DNA of 64,000 nt, taken from assembly GCF_902806685.2 (NCBI RefSeq), contig NC_048553.1:12257440-12321439 (forward strand), read 5' to 3'. Below are positions 10,808 to 20,932 of this stretch, piece after piece (position 1 is the first letter of the stretch; every line of letters starts with the position of its first letter). The translations under genes and the position numbers were made by a program. Source of the DNA: Maniola hyperantus. Its lineage: Eukaryota > Arthropoda > Insecta > Lepidoptera > Nymphalidae. The notes beneath the pieces were generated by a model. That model ran no database searches, was not told the origin of the DNA, and saw nothing but the letters and a program-made list of their open reading frames with translations.

Positions 10808-11105
10808 TTTTAAAATATCTTAGTTTGAAAATCCCGATCTTGAAATTGTACGTACTAACAAACAAAATTGAATTGTGTGTCAATGGTGTCGTTAGGTCGG
10901 CCATATTGGTTTGAGCGAGAAACTCAATTTCATCGCGCGCACACTGACTGTATGCAAATCAAACCCAGTTTATTCCCACTTTAATGTTGGGAGCTTGTAA
11001 ACTGTACCTTGTTTGCATATTATTTTTATTTTAGATCCCATTCCAACAATAATCTATTCCCTTCCAACAATTTTTTTTCCTTTTGAGGTACGGAACCCTA
11101 ATAAA
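10808..11105. repeat. continuation of duplicated repeat, then family-TGC end
   Basis: 10808-10985 repeats 9970-10135 closely. Around 11070-11105 CCTTTTGAGGTACGGAACCC is the antisense end of family TGC. Confidence 0.6.
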
Positions 11106-11139
11106 GGCTGAAAGTATCTCTGCCAGACACCTTTAAACT

Positions 11140-11560
11140 TGAAGTTTAAGGGTGTTTGGCAGGGGGTTGCTATGTCACTTAGCGTGAGATCTATAGAGCG
11201 CACTCTGACTTAAGACAGAGTTAAAACGAGACAGAGCTATATCTCTCACATAAATCTATCTCGTTTTGACTCAATCTTAAGTCTGAGCAAAGTCAATGTG
11301 AGCTCTTTAGATCTCAGCATTAGTGTCTGGCGAGTGGCAATGCATGACGTGATTCTATTACCATTCCGAAGAAAATATAAGAAAAAATAGATTTTATACT
11401 TTGACATGAGATTTTTTACACCTTCATCATCTGTTATCTTCCAAAGCCACCATGCTCAAAACTTCATAGTGGCTGATCGTTCCTTCTAGTGTTGGGGACA
11501 ATACGCAGAGAAACTTTCAGCTTTTATAAAATAACGAAGGTATGGCACATGCTGGCTCTC
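11140..11560. mobile_element. composite repeat containing palindromic MITE PAL
   Basis: 11184-11317 is the palindrome PAL: TGAGATCTATAGAGCGCAC, AGTTAAAACGAGACAGA and their reverse complements. The flank to 11560 (ATCTTCCAAAGCCACCATG, CTTTTATAAAATAACGAAGG) recurs at about 36450-37050. The point 11501/11502 is the empty counterpart of the HLE-A2 insertion at 36768. Confidence 0.75.
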
Positions 11561-12288
11561 TCTCTATTAGTTAATAGTTTGGTAGTTCTTACTTCTTACC
11601 TCCAATGTTTTTAGTAAAGTCCATATTTATGGTAATATAAAAACAAGATTAAAGCTTTAGGATTTTCTTTCTACTACTTAGTAATTTAATTATGAACAAA
11701 AGGTTATTTTTAATTAGCGGAAAAAAAAACATCAACAAGTCTTAAAAAAACAGATTATTCAAAACATAAGTTCGTGAAGAGGTTTCCTCATGAGAAATCC
11801 CTTCAAAACAGAATAAACTCGAATTACATCAAACGCAAAACATTTGTCCTGGAAACCGATCCGGATGAAATTAAGACCACTCGAGTGGCCGTAATCATCA
11901 AGAGCATGATGATAGGCTTAGTGTAAGTTCACGACATTTAGGGAACTTTCAACAAAACGTCTTCGAGGCTTCGACATCGCTGCACGTGTCAAATGTTAGT
12001 ACATTTGACGTGCGGTACCCATAAAATAGTCCTATTTTTCTTTGATTTTTACGTTAACATAGCCTAATATTTGACATATCGTTGATTTAGGATCAAACCG
12101 AGAGTTCCCTCACTGTAATTCACTCTGGTATAAGTTTAATAGTGTTACTATATTTCGAATATCGAAATACGTTAGCCAAAACGGACTTAACTGTATTGTT
12201 TTGAGGTTCAATTTGACCCACACATCTGCCAACAGCGACCCAAGTCGAATTTTTTAAAACAAAAATTGATTAATCCATATCCATACTT
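11561..12288. other. no gene recognised
   Basis: AT-rich, stops in all frames, no motif seen. No EGF1-like cysteine pattern found here despite looking for the missing neurexin exon. Confidence 0.4.
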
Positions 12289-12587
12289 AATATTATAAAT
12301 GCGAAAATGTGTCTGTCTGTCTATGTATTAGCTTTTTACGACCTATCTGTTTAATCGATTTTGACGAAAGATACAGGGATAGCTTGTACCCCGGGAATGA
12401 CAGGCTACTTTTGCACTCAGAAAATCAAAGAGTCCCCACGGGATTGTAGACACCATCTAAGTACATGATACAGAGATAGCTTGCATCCTGGAGATAGATA
12501 TAGACTACTATATTAAAAAAAAAAAAAGTTTCCACGGGAATTTTAAAAACCTAAATCCACGCGGAGGAAGTCGTGGGCATCAGGTAG
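12289..12587 (+). mobile_element. Helitron-like element HLE-A1, full length
   Basis: TCCATACTTAATATTATAAA start, GTGTCTGTCTGTC, ATCGATTTTGACGAAAG, an internal duplication of the AGATAGCTTG segment, hairpin CGCGGAGGAAGTCGTGG, end GGTAG. Confidence 0.8.
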
Positions 12588-12945
12588 TACCAACTGAATA
12601 AACGAATTTAAAACAATTATTAATGGCAGATCTATTTTACTTTGATTTTATAGTGCTTCTATGGTTTATCAGCGATGTCGAGATGTAACAACTCATACTA
12701 AGGGTACAGGGTATGGAGAAAAGGGTGGTTAGGGGATGGTACGATAATTGGATAAAAATGTTGGATTTGAATAGCATAATATTGAAAATAAGAGGAAAAT
12801 CATAGTAAAAACTATGTAAAGAGATCGGAACCCAACATAGCTCGGTACATAATTAAATCAGTCTACGGGTATTTCAGATTTTCTATATTTTATATTCACT
12901 AACTACAGTAAACGAGTTCATACAAAAGTTAAATAATATAAATAA

Positions 12946-13147
12946 CTAGCTTATGCTCGCGACTTTGTCCGCGTGATCTTACACAAATTTCAAACCCCTA
13001 TTTCATTTAATTTTAAAATCCTTTCTTAGCGGGTGCCTACATCATAGTAGCTATCTGCATGTTAAATTCCAGTCCAATCCGTCCAGTAGTGAGCTGTGCG
13101 TTGATAGATCAGTCAGTCAGTCAGTCATCTTTTCCTTTTATAATATA
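12946..13147 (-). mobile_element. Helitron-like element HLE-B (pair, first)
   Basis: CTAGCTTATGCTCGCGAC, GTGCGTTGATAGATCAGTC and TTTTCCTTTTATAATA mark an antisense full copy. The next copy follows directly in the same orientation. Confidence 0.82.
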
Positions 13148-13388
13148 CTAGCTTTTGCTCGCGACGTCGTCCGCGTGGACTACACAAATTTCAAACCCCT
13201 ATTTTATCCCCTTAGGGGTTGAAATTTTAAAAACCCTTTCTTAGGAGTTGCCTACATCATAGTAGCTACCTGCATGTCAAATTTCAGCCTAATCCGTCCA
13301 GTAGTTTGAGCTGTGCGTTGATAGATCAGTCAGTCAATCACTCAGTCAGTCAGTCAGTCACCTTTTCCTTTTATAATATTATATTGAG
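13148..13388 (-). mobile_element. Helitron-like element HLE-B (pair, second)
   Basis: CTAGCTTTTGCTCGCGACG to CCTTTTATAATATTA; a second tandem pair like 10320-10807 but antisense. Confidence 0.82.
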
Positions 13389-13624
13389 ATGATTTAAGAA
13401 TATAATTTGTATTCATTTGAAAAAAAAAAAAAAATTTTATTCCCGTTCTGTGCCCTTTCAGTGGTAGATTCTTGTGACGATTATGTATCACTTGTAAAAG
13501 TTCAAGATTTTAAATGCTAGCGTTTACTGTATATTTTATTCTTGAGTTTTCACAATGATAGAAATGAATCTAGAGACTCAGAGAGTAAGAAATCTGATGC
13601 AAGTCATACATACATACATCGTAT

Positions 13625-13765
13625 CCTTTACACTAAGGTTGCCTGAAAGAGATCGCTATATTAGCGATAAGGCTGCCTATTGAACTTGCAAACATATTTG
13701 TCATATTTGTATTGTTTTGGTTTTGGTTTACAATAAAGAGTATTTTACTTTTTTATTTTATTTTG
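13625..13765 (+). mobile_element. LINE 3' tail
   Basis: AAGAGATCGCTATATTAGCG, GATAAGGCTGCC and an AATAAAGAG tail. Same tail at 14900-15052. This is a frequent LINE 3' UTR type in moths and butterflies. Confidence 0.6.
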
Positions 13766-13779
13766 CGCGGTGCGTAGTC

Positions 13780-13935
13780 TTAACATAAACGTAGTGATTA
13801 TATTTTATTATTATTTGGTCTTAACCGCGACGCGTGCGCGAACTAACTTGACCCTTTGAAAGAGGACCCCGGATGGGTTCAAAACTAGTCGGGCTAACGT
13901 CGACTAAACACGTGAGTATAGCTGGGTGAGACATA
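13780..13935. repeat. repeat with ACTAGTCGGGCTAACGTCGAC
   Basis: GAACTAACTTGACCCTTTG, GGACCCCGGATGGGTTC, CTAGTCGGGCTAACGTCGAC. Reverse copy at about 16941-17095; foldback derivative at 25131-25238; pieces at 38320-38345 and 38715-38790. Confidence 0.65.
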
Positions 13936-14012
13936 TATTATGAAAATCACTGCTGATGGCTAAAACGCTAAATATTACTTTATTTATAAAATTTTACTTT
14001 TATTTTTACTTT

Positions 14013-14408
14013 TTTAGGGTTCCGTACCTCAAAAGGAAAAGCGGAACCCTTATAGGATCACTTTGTTGTATGTCTGTCTGTCTGTCTGTCAAGAAACCTA
14101 CAGGGTACTTCCCGTTGACCTAGAATCATGAAATTTGGCAGGTATCTTATAGCTGACATTTGGGGAAAAATCTGAAAACCATGAATTTAGGGTTAGATCA
14201 CACAAAAAAAAAATTTCAACTTTCGAAGTGAGATAACTATATAAAGTGGGGTATCATATGAAAGGTCTTCACCTGTACATTCTAAAACAGATTTTTATTT
14301 ATTTTTATGCAGCATAGGTTTTGAATTATCGTGCAAAATGTCGAAAAAATACGACTGTAGTACGGAACCCTCATTGAGCGAGCCTGACTCGCACTTGGCC
14401 GGTTTCGT
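14013..14408 (+). mobile_element. family-TGC element, full copy
   Basis: Starts TTTAGGGTTCCGTACCTCAA, has GTCTGTCTGTCTGTCAAG, GGTACTTCCCGTTGACC and TTTGGCAGGTATC, and ends AGTACGGAACCCTCATTG + AGCGAGCCTGACTCGC. Other copies are at 25402-25825 (antisense) and 48887-49310, with ends at 34222 and 63292. The overlapping small frames on both strands are not genes. Confidence 0.8.
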
Positions 14409-14419
14409 TCTTATAAAAA

Positions 14420-15340
14420 GGCTTCCCTGTCTTGTCCATCCAATTAGTTGCTTTATAGAAACTGAGTGCTGTGACAACCGCGGCTCTAACTTGCTAGAAC
14501 TTGCTCCTTACACAAATATAACTTGCATGAAACTCAACTTGCAAGTTCTGCGACCACTTTAATATAAAGGGGTTGTGAGAGCTCTGCAACACTGGTCCTG
14601 GTCGATTGAAGTGAATATTAAAAGTGTCAAAAGGCAGTAGGAAAGCTGGAAAGTATTTTGCAAAGGATGCTGACTGTTTACACTCTAGGGCTTTTTGGCT
14701 ACAGCGGCCACTGTTTCCACGACAAGTTTAATGGCCTGCCCACTGCCACTTCAGCTTGCTGATGGTTTGGGTGGTTCTTCTGCGGATTTCCTTCTTCCAA
14801 CTCTTTGTTAGCAAAACACTTGACATAGCCCTCTTCGTAGCTCGCTGAGCTACTTTGAATTTGTAGTTCAAGCCTTTTATCTTATCTTTACTATCTTTAC
14901 TATTATATCCTCTACTCTAAGGTTGCCTGGAAGAGATCGCTATATTAGCGATAAGGCCGCCTATTGTACCTACTTGCAAACATCTTTCTCATATTTCTGT
15001 TGTTTTGGTTTTGGTGTAAAATAAAGAATATTTTAATTTTACTTTACTTTTACGTATAAAAAGGCTTCTCTAATTATCTTGTCCATCCAATTAGTTGCTT
15101 TAGAAACTGAGTGCTGTGACAACCGCGGCTCTAACTTGCTAGAACTTGCTCCTTACACAAATATAACTTGCATGAAACTCAACTTGCAAGTTCTGCGACC
15201 ACTTTAATATAAAGGGGTTGTGAGAGCTCTGGAACTCTGGTCCTGGTCGAATGAAGTGAATATTAAAATTGTTTAAAGGCAGTATGAAAGCTGGAAAATT
15301 TATTGCAAAAGATGCTGACTGCTGACAAATTATTATTGGA
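14420..15340. repeat. 260-bp direct duplication around LINE fragments
   Basis: 14421-14680 recurs at 15057-15325 (offset 645; landmark CTCTAACTTGCTAGAACTTG). Between them lie an RTE-type LINE fragment, antisense (about 14725-14880, CCTGCCCACTGCCACTTCAG), and a LINE 3' tail at 14900-15052. Confidence 0.7.
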
Positions 15341-16510
15341 TTCTACTGTGTAACTATAGATCTTTAATGCCCGGTTTCTGAACTCGTCAGTTATGTTCTC
15401 ATAAGCTGTTAGTTCAATTAAGTTTTATATAAGATAAACGTCGTTTAACTGTCCACGCGTTTCTGAATACAACAAAAACTATGAAACCGATAACCAGTTC
15501 ATTTTTCTGTCACTAGATGGGTCTGTTACAGGAAACGAGTTTGAAATGCATATTATTATTATTTTATTTCGCCACCAACACTAGTTTTATTTATAAAAGT
15601 ATTTTTTTCTATGCTAAATAAGTGGCTAAACACTGGTTTTGCAAAGGAATGAACAACTTACTATTAAAATACTTTTTAATTTAAACATACGCAAACCATG
15701 AACTACCTACTGACAGATGAAACGTCAGATAACTTTATGGAATAGATTTCACACATCGTTGAGAATATTATGGAGAACTCTCAGGCATGCCAGTTTCTTG
15801 TTTTCGCCCAGGATCGAACTCCGAAAAAGGTCGACGGCTTAACCTTTTATTTAGGTATTCCGCTTTGTAAAGCTATAAGAACACCCATACTATTACAGTA
15901 TGTAATACAACTGCTGGTATGAGCTGGTTTTGTCTAGTGCTAATAAGTATAAACTGGTTTTGACTGGTCATTAAAATTAGATTTTCATGTAGATATGTAC
16001 CTATACATTAAATAGTTTCTTAATTAACGTCAACAGCAAGCGTATTTTTTTCATATTACACCATCATTTAAAAAATCTCGTAAACTCTGTCCTAAGAAAC
16101 TACGCCAAGCAAGTTATTTTAACTAGTTCCCAGAAGATTTTTACTTTTCCGAAGGCTACAGACTTCCAGTTAAAGTTATTTTAATTGCGTCAGTTTTAAT
16201 CAGTAGGTACTTTCAGAAGTGTATCCTAAATGAGTTACTAAATTAAAAGCACTAACTTGGAACTTTTAGATTCCAAAGATTTTCCTGCAAATTATCTTTA
16301 ATCATTATCGTCATGTTGTGTTGTCGAGGCTATCCAGCTCCTCGACAACACAGACCTAATACGTAGACTTAAAAGGACTAAAGCCTTTTGAGCTAGTGTA
16401 GTTATAGTGAAAGTTTAGTGGTAGTGCAATTCTAAGAACACACGAACAAAGTGAAAGCATAGTGCTAGTGCAATTTCACTACTATTATTGTTATTAGTTT
16501 AAGTAGGTAA
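15341..16510. other. mostly unrecognised sequence
   Basis: 15735-15840 resembles the head of SINE family 3 (GAACTCTCAGGCATGCCAG). 16317-16352 is a 13-bp perfect stem. No coding signal. Confidence 0.4.
16317..16352. repeat. perfect stem-loop
   Basis: TGTGTTGTCGAGG, a 10-nt loop, CCTCGACAACACA. Function unknown. Confidence 0.8.
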
Positions 16511-16803
16511 TTGGCACCGATTCTGAGCACAACCTAATTTTAGAGTATTCGCATGCTCTTCTTACTAATGTAATATGAAAAGGACAGACACAGTTTGACA
16601 GTTCTAAATTTAATTTGTAGATGGTAAAACCCGTGATTTTAGCGCGCAGTCGCGAACCTACTGTTTGAATTTCTATTGTGCACTAAAATTTAGAGTCTTT
16701 AAATGTGAAAGTCATGTTCTGTTCCTTTTTTAGCATTAGTAAAAAGAAAAGGATGCAGATACTCTAAATTTAGTTTAGAGAGACACTAGAGAATCGGGGC
16801 CAA
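16511..16803. mobile_element. MITE with TIR TTGGCACCGATTCT
   Basis: Left TTGGCACCGATTCTGAGCAC and ATTTTAGAGTATTCGC; right ACTCTAAATTTAGTTTAG and GAATCGGGGCCAA. Copies at 47762-48053 and from 63827 to the window end. Confidence 0.85.
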
Positions 16804-16940
16804 TGTATGACGTAGTTTTAAAACAATAAAGACCTAATATCCAATTAGTCGCAGCCAGAAACTTGGGCTTGTAGTAAATGTGGTTGAAGTTGGTCATAAA
16901 ATATGCAACAGTTGTAACTTATAAAGACCTCTCTACATTC

Positions 16941-17110
16941 TAAATAATATCTGTCCCGGCTTTACTCACTGTGTAGTCGACGTTAGCCCGACTAGTTTCG
17001 AACCCATACGGGGTCCTTTTTCAAGGGAGTCGGTTCGCGCACGTGCCGCGGTTTTGACTGCGGGACGCGCGTGCCGCTTCAAGAAGACAAGGGCAGTCGT
17101 GGGACAATCC
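16941..17110. repeat. repeat with CGACGTTAGCCCGACTAG
   Basis: Reverse-orientation copy of 13780-13935, starting TAAATAATATCTGTCCCGGC. GC-rich second half (GCGCACGTGCCGCGG). Confidence 0.6.
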
Positions 17111-17383
17111 GTTACTAACTTCGTACACGTCCATTACTAATAACTGCATTTGTAAACACTTTTTTTTGGAGAGTGACTAGTTTTATTCATGGCTTGTATT
17201 ACTTTATCAATTATTGTCATAATCTGTTTTGTGTGTCCAATAAATAAAAATAAAAATAAAATAAACTTCGGAACGGATGACAATGCGGTTTTCATCAATA
17301 GATAGAGTAATTCAAGAGGAAAGTTTATACTTACGTATGTATATCTACTTAGTTTAATATTGTTTTGTGTTAGTTTGTTGAAA

Positions 17384-17603
17384 TCTAAATATATAAAAGA
17401 AAAAGGTGACTGACTGACTGACTGATCTATCAACGCACAGCTCAAACTACTGGACGGATCGGGCTGAAATTTGGCATGCAGATAGCTGTTATGACGTAGG
17501 CATCCGCTAAGAAAGGATTTTTGATAATTCAACCCCTGAGGGGGAGAAATAGGGGTTTGAAATTTGTGTAGTTCACGCGGACGAAGTCGCGAGCACAAGC
17601 TAG
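17384..17603 (+). mobile_element. Helitron-like element HLE-B
   Basis: TCTAAATATATAAAAG start, full body, hairpin CGCGGACGAAGTCGCG, end AAGCTAG. Confidence 0.85.
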
Positions 17604-17780
17604 TATTACAATAATTGTTCAAGATGTCGGAAGAAATCATAAAGAAATCGAGCCAACTGCAAGCTTTGATTGCGAGATAGGCCGAAATAGCGATTACTAA
17701 CCTCGTTTAGTTTAGAAGCCTCGTTTAGTTTAAATCACTTTAGAAGCCATCATCATTACCAAAATAATGATGAAGCGCTA

Positions 17781-18118
17781 TCCATACTAATATTATAAAT
17801 GCGAAAGTGTGTCTGTCTGTCTGTCTTTCTGTCCGTCTGTATGTATGTATGTATGTATATACTTTATTGCACCACAGAAACACAAATGACAGGTTACAAA
17901 AAGAGATCTTAATAAGTAGGTACAAAAAGTCTGTCTGTCTGTCTGTCTGCTAGCTTTTCACGGCCCATCCGTTCAACCGATTTTGATGAAATTTGGCACA
18001 AACATAGCTTGCATCCCGGGGCTACATAGGCTACTTTTTATCCCGGAAAATCAAAGAGTTCCCACGCGATTTTAAAAAACCTAAATACAAGCGGATGAAG
18101 TCGTGGGCATCAGCTAGG
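17781..18118 (+). mobile_element. Helitron-like element HLE-A1 with internal insertion
   Basis: TCCATACTAATATTATAAAT start and CAGCTAG end. Between 17840 and 17930 the GTCTGTCTGTC run is split by about 90 bp beginning with ATGTATG repeats (ACTTTATTGCACCACAG), which looks like a secondary insertion. Confidence 0.82.
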
Positions 18119-18607
18119 TTTTTTATAAGTATTTTTAGATTTTTTTTTTGGAAAAAGTATGAATGATAGATTGTAAAAATTGTTTCGCTATTGTCTGCAA
18201 TTTCGAGAGGGTGGGTTTTTAATCCCCAAAACCTCTATCTTGCCTACGGCTATGAACAATCCTAGATAATTAATATAAAATCTAAATGTACATTTTACAT
18301 CGTAGACCACCAGATTGAAATCATCTTCTGAATGTACACAGTTTGTAAAGACAATAAACTTGAGCGTCTAGATAGGGCAGCTTATGAAAATGAATGCAAG
18401 CAGTGCAACAATAGAAGCGTATTCAATTAGTAGCGATGGAGAAACTAGAGATGTGCCATTTCACAGGTAGCATGTGAAAAATCACATGAAAAACCTTATA
18501 GCTACTTTTAACCTTAATTAAATTAAAAAATCACGGAGCAAAATATCAAAAATGATAATTCAATATAATGATATTCATTATGTTGAATCCCGCTTTTATT
18601 CTTTTTA

Positions 18608-18835
18608 TTTTCAGGGTTCTGTACCCGAAGGGTGCTAACGGAATCCTATTACTAAGGGTGAGATCTATAGAGCGCACTCTGACTTAGAAGACAGAGTTAA
18701 AACGAGACAGAGCTATATCTCTCACATAAATCTGTCTCGTTGTATCTTAATCTTTTGAGTGCGCTCTATAGATCTCACTATACTCCGCTGTCCGTCCGTA
18801 CTTCCGTCTGTCTGTTAGCGGACTGGATCTCGTGA
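18608..18835. mobile_element. family-TGC piece interrupted by PAL MITE
   Basis: CAGGGTTCTGTACCCGAAGG at 18612, then PAL (18657-18779: GGTGAGATCTATAGAGCGC to GCGCTCTATAGATCTCAC), then GTCCGTCCGTACTTCCGTC. PAL is inserted into TGC. Confidence 0.7.
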
Positions 18836-18954
18836 CCCATTCACAGAAAGTGTATTTTGACGACCCCCCTGGCCCAGTGGTTGGTTCATTGTATATGTCA
18901 TCACTGACAACACGCAATGTTCGGATACTTGGTTTTCGAGAACAAGAAAATAAT

Positions 18955-19147
18955 AATTTTAAATACACATCAAAAATTGCGAACCGGCAGGAATCGAACC
19001 CGCGTCTCCTGGGATCGCGCCCGACGCTCTAACCACTAAGCTACAGCCCGCTTACTGCCAGTGACGAAATTTGTGATGTGTATGCTCACTCAGTACTGAA
19101 GCGACTGTTTCTGCCATCTAGTAGCGACATCTTTTTGCAGTTATCGA
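18955..19147 (-). mobile_element. tRNA-derived SINE (family 2), left arm of inverted pair
   Basis: Antisense reading has TAGCTTAGTGGTTAGAGCG (A box) and GGTTCGATTCCTGCC (B box). The T arm folds but the acceptor strands do not pair, so this is a SINE head, not a tRNA gene. Confidence 0.75.
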
Positions 19148-19207
19148 AACTACTTTCAAAGGCCCATATTACAATGCAGCTCTTTGAATGAGAAATGACA
19201 TACTTGC

Positions 19208-19540
19208 TTTTTACTATATTTTATAATTTTTATAGTGTTACCTACACTTGAAGGAAATTTCTAAATAATTTTAAATACACATCAAAAATTCGATAACTGC
19301 AAAAAGATGTCGCTACTAGATGGCAGAAACAGTCGCTTCAGTACTGAGTGAGCATACACATCACAAATTTCGTCACTGGCAGTAAGCGGGCTGTAGCTTA
19401 GTGGTTAGAGCGTCGCTCGGGCGCGATCCCAGGAGACGCGGGTTCGATTCCTGCCGGTTCGCAATTTTTGATGTGTATTTAAAATTATTTAGAAATTTCC
19501 TTCAAGTGTAGGTGAAACACTATAAAAATTATAAAATATA
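19208..19540 (+). mobile_element. tRNA-derived SINE (family 2), right arm of inverted pair
   Basis: 19294-19485 is the reverse complement of 18955-19147 almost base for base. An outer arm at 19208-19267 also pairs with 19470-19540 (TTCCTTCAAGTGTAGGT against its complement). The whole of 18955-19540 can fold into nested hairpins. Confidence 0.75.
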
Positions 19541-19735
19541 AGAAAATAATAATTTCATCAAATGAAAATAATTTGGAAGTAGCAATAATGGCCATCTCTA
19601 GGAGAAGCTGAGTCTGAGCGCCACCGCGACTTTAAACTCGGTTGATGCAAATTGCAACTTGTATGGAATTTCATAATTGTTTTTCTCTCAACTTTTGTGA
19701 CATTCCACATTATTAGCTTTTCCTTTTATATAATA

Positions 19736-19937
19736 CTAGCTTATGTTCGCGACTTCGTCCGCGTGAACTTCACAAATTTCAAACCCCTATTTCACCCTCT
19801 TAGGGGTTGAATTTTATAAAATCCCTTCTTAGCGGATGCCTACGTCATAATAGCTATCTGCATGCCAAACTTCAGCCCAATCCGTCCAATAGTTTTAGCT
19901 GTGCGTTGATAGATCAGTCAGTCAGTCAGTCAGTCAC
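19736..19937 (-). mobile_element. Helitron-like element HLE-B
   Basis: CTAGCTTATGTTCGCGACTT to GATAGATCAGTCAGTCAG. Its 5' end is replaced by the following HLE-A1. A leftover TTTTCCTTTTATATAATA just before it suggests a lost neighbour. Confidence 0.8.
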
Positions 19938-20147
19938 AGATGATGCCCGCGACTTCGTCCGCGTGGATTTAGGTTTTAAAAAAATCTGTGGGAACTCTTC
20001 AATGTTTCGGGATAAAAAGTAGCCTATGTCCTTCCCCGGGGTGCAAGCTATCTTTACCAAATTTCGTCAAAATCGATTGAACCGTTGAGCCGTGAAAAGC
20101 TAGCAGACAGACAGACACACTTTCGCATTTATAATATTAAGTATGGA
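19938..20147 (-). mobile_element. Helitron-like element HLE-A1
   Basis: GATGCCCGCGACTTCGTCC, GGGATAAAAAGTAGCC, AAATTTCGTCAAAATCG, GCAGACAGACAGACACAC, ending at TAAGTATGGA, the reverse of the TCCATAC start. Confidence 0.85.
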
Positions 20148-20544
20148 TAGAAGATTATACAATGTACCTAACAATATACGAATAGATTTTTAATCACTCT
20201 ACGTGAACAAAGGGTGTAGGAGTTGAAAGTAAGTCGTTAGCAAATTATACAAAACTTGCGGCAAACTCGGCGCCATTAATCAATTCTGCTTCTTTCAGGT
20301 GTCGGGCAACTTGGTAGGCGATTAAAACTGCATAAAGCTAACTTTAAGGCACCTCCTTCAATTACTTGGGAGGGAATTATAAATGAATCACGATATAACT
20401 TTTTTATTGACTATTTTTTTGCGCAGCGGATCAGACTGGCTGTCCAGCGCGGAAATGGAGCCAGTATTCTTGGCACCATTTCACGCGGTGATGATTTGTA
20501 TAGTAATTAGATAAGGCTAGCTTAAGGTTTTATTGTAAGGTAGA
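20148..20544. other. no gene; LINE-like tail near 20490
   Basis: ATAGTAATTAGATAAGGCTAG at 20500-20520 (split here for reading) recurs at about 29900 before a poly(A), so it is a retroelement tail. Nothing else was recognised. Confidence 0.4.
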
Positions 20545-20740
20545 CTTCACACACCTTTGAGAACATTATGGAGAACTCTCAGGTATGCAGGTTTCCTCAC
20601 GATGTTTTCCTTCAGCGTTAAAGCAAGTGATATTTAATTACTTAAAACGCACATAACTCCGAAAAGTTGCAGGTGCGTCGAACCCCCAACCTCCCATTAG
20701 AAGGCGGACGTCCAAACCACTAGGCTATCACAGCTTATTA
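20545..20740 (-). mobile_element. tRNA-derived SINE (family 3) abutting a neurexin exon
   Basis: Antisense reading: GCCTAGTGGTTTGGACGTCC (A box region), GGTTCGACGCACCTGC (B box region), CATCGTGAGGAAACCTGC body. It ends about 43 bp before the exon at 20783. Confidence 0.8.
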
Positions 20741-20782
20741 ACACTGCTTAGTCCGTTTTGAATAATACTGTTTTTGTTTCAG

Positions 20783-20932
20783 ATAAAGCACCTTCGGAAG
20801 CCACCTTCCGTGGTGCGGAGTTCCTCTCGTACGACCTGACCCAGACTGGCGGCGAGCCCATCGTCAGCACGCAGGACGCCATTTCCCTTTACTTCAAGAC
20901 GCGACAACCCAATGGCCTGCTGTTTTATACTG
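20783..20932 (+). CDS. Nrx-1: neurexin exon, start of LNS2
   Basis: The exon needs one base from an unseen upstream exon (G+AT = Asp) and ends one base into a codon. It encodes the first strands of a laminin/neurexin/sex-hormone-globulin (LNS) domain, including ISLYFKTRQPNGLLFYTG, the usual FKT-x-x-NGLL-x-x-TG pattern. The acceptor is tttttgtttcag; the donor ACTG|gtttgt is weaker than most in this gene. A SINE lies directly upstream, leaving about 43 bp for branch point and pyrimidine tract. EGF1 should precede this exon but was not found in the window. Confidence 0.9.

Noticed and set aside
19385..19466. functional tRNA gene
   Set aside because: A and B boxes and a T arm are present, but the acceptor strands (GCGGGCT and CGGTTCG) do not pair, and the unit is repeated as an inverted SINE.
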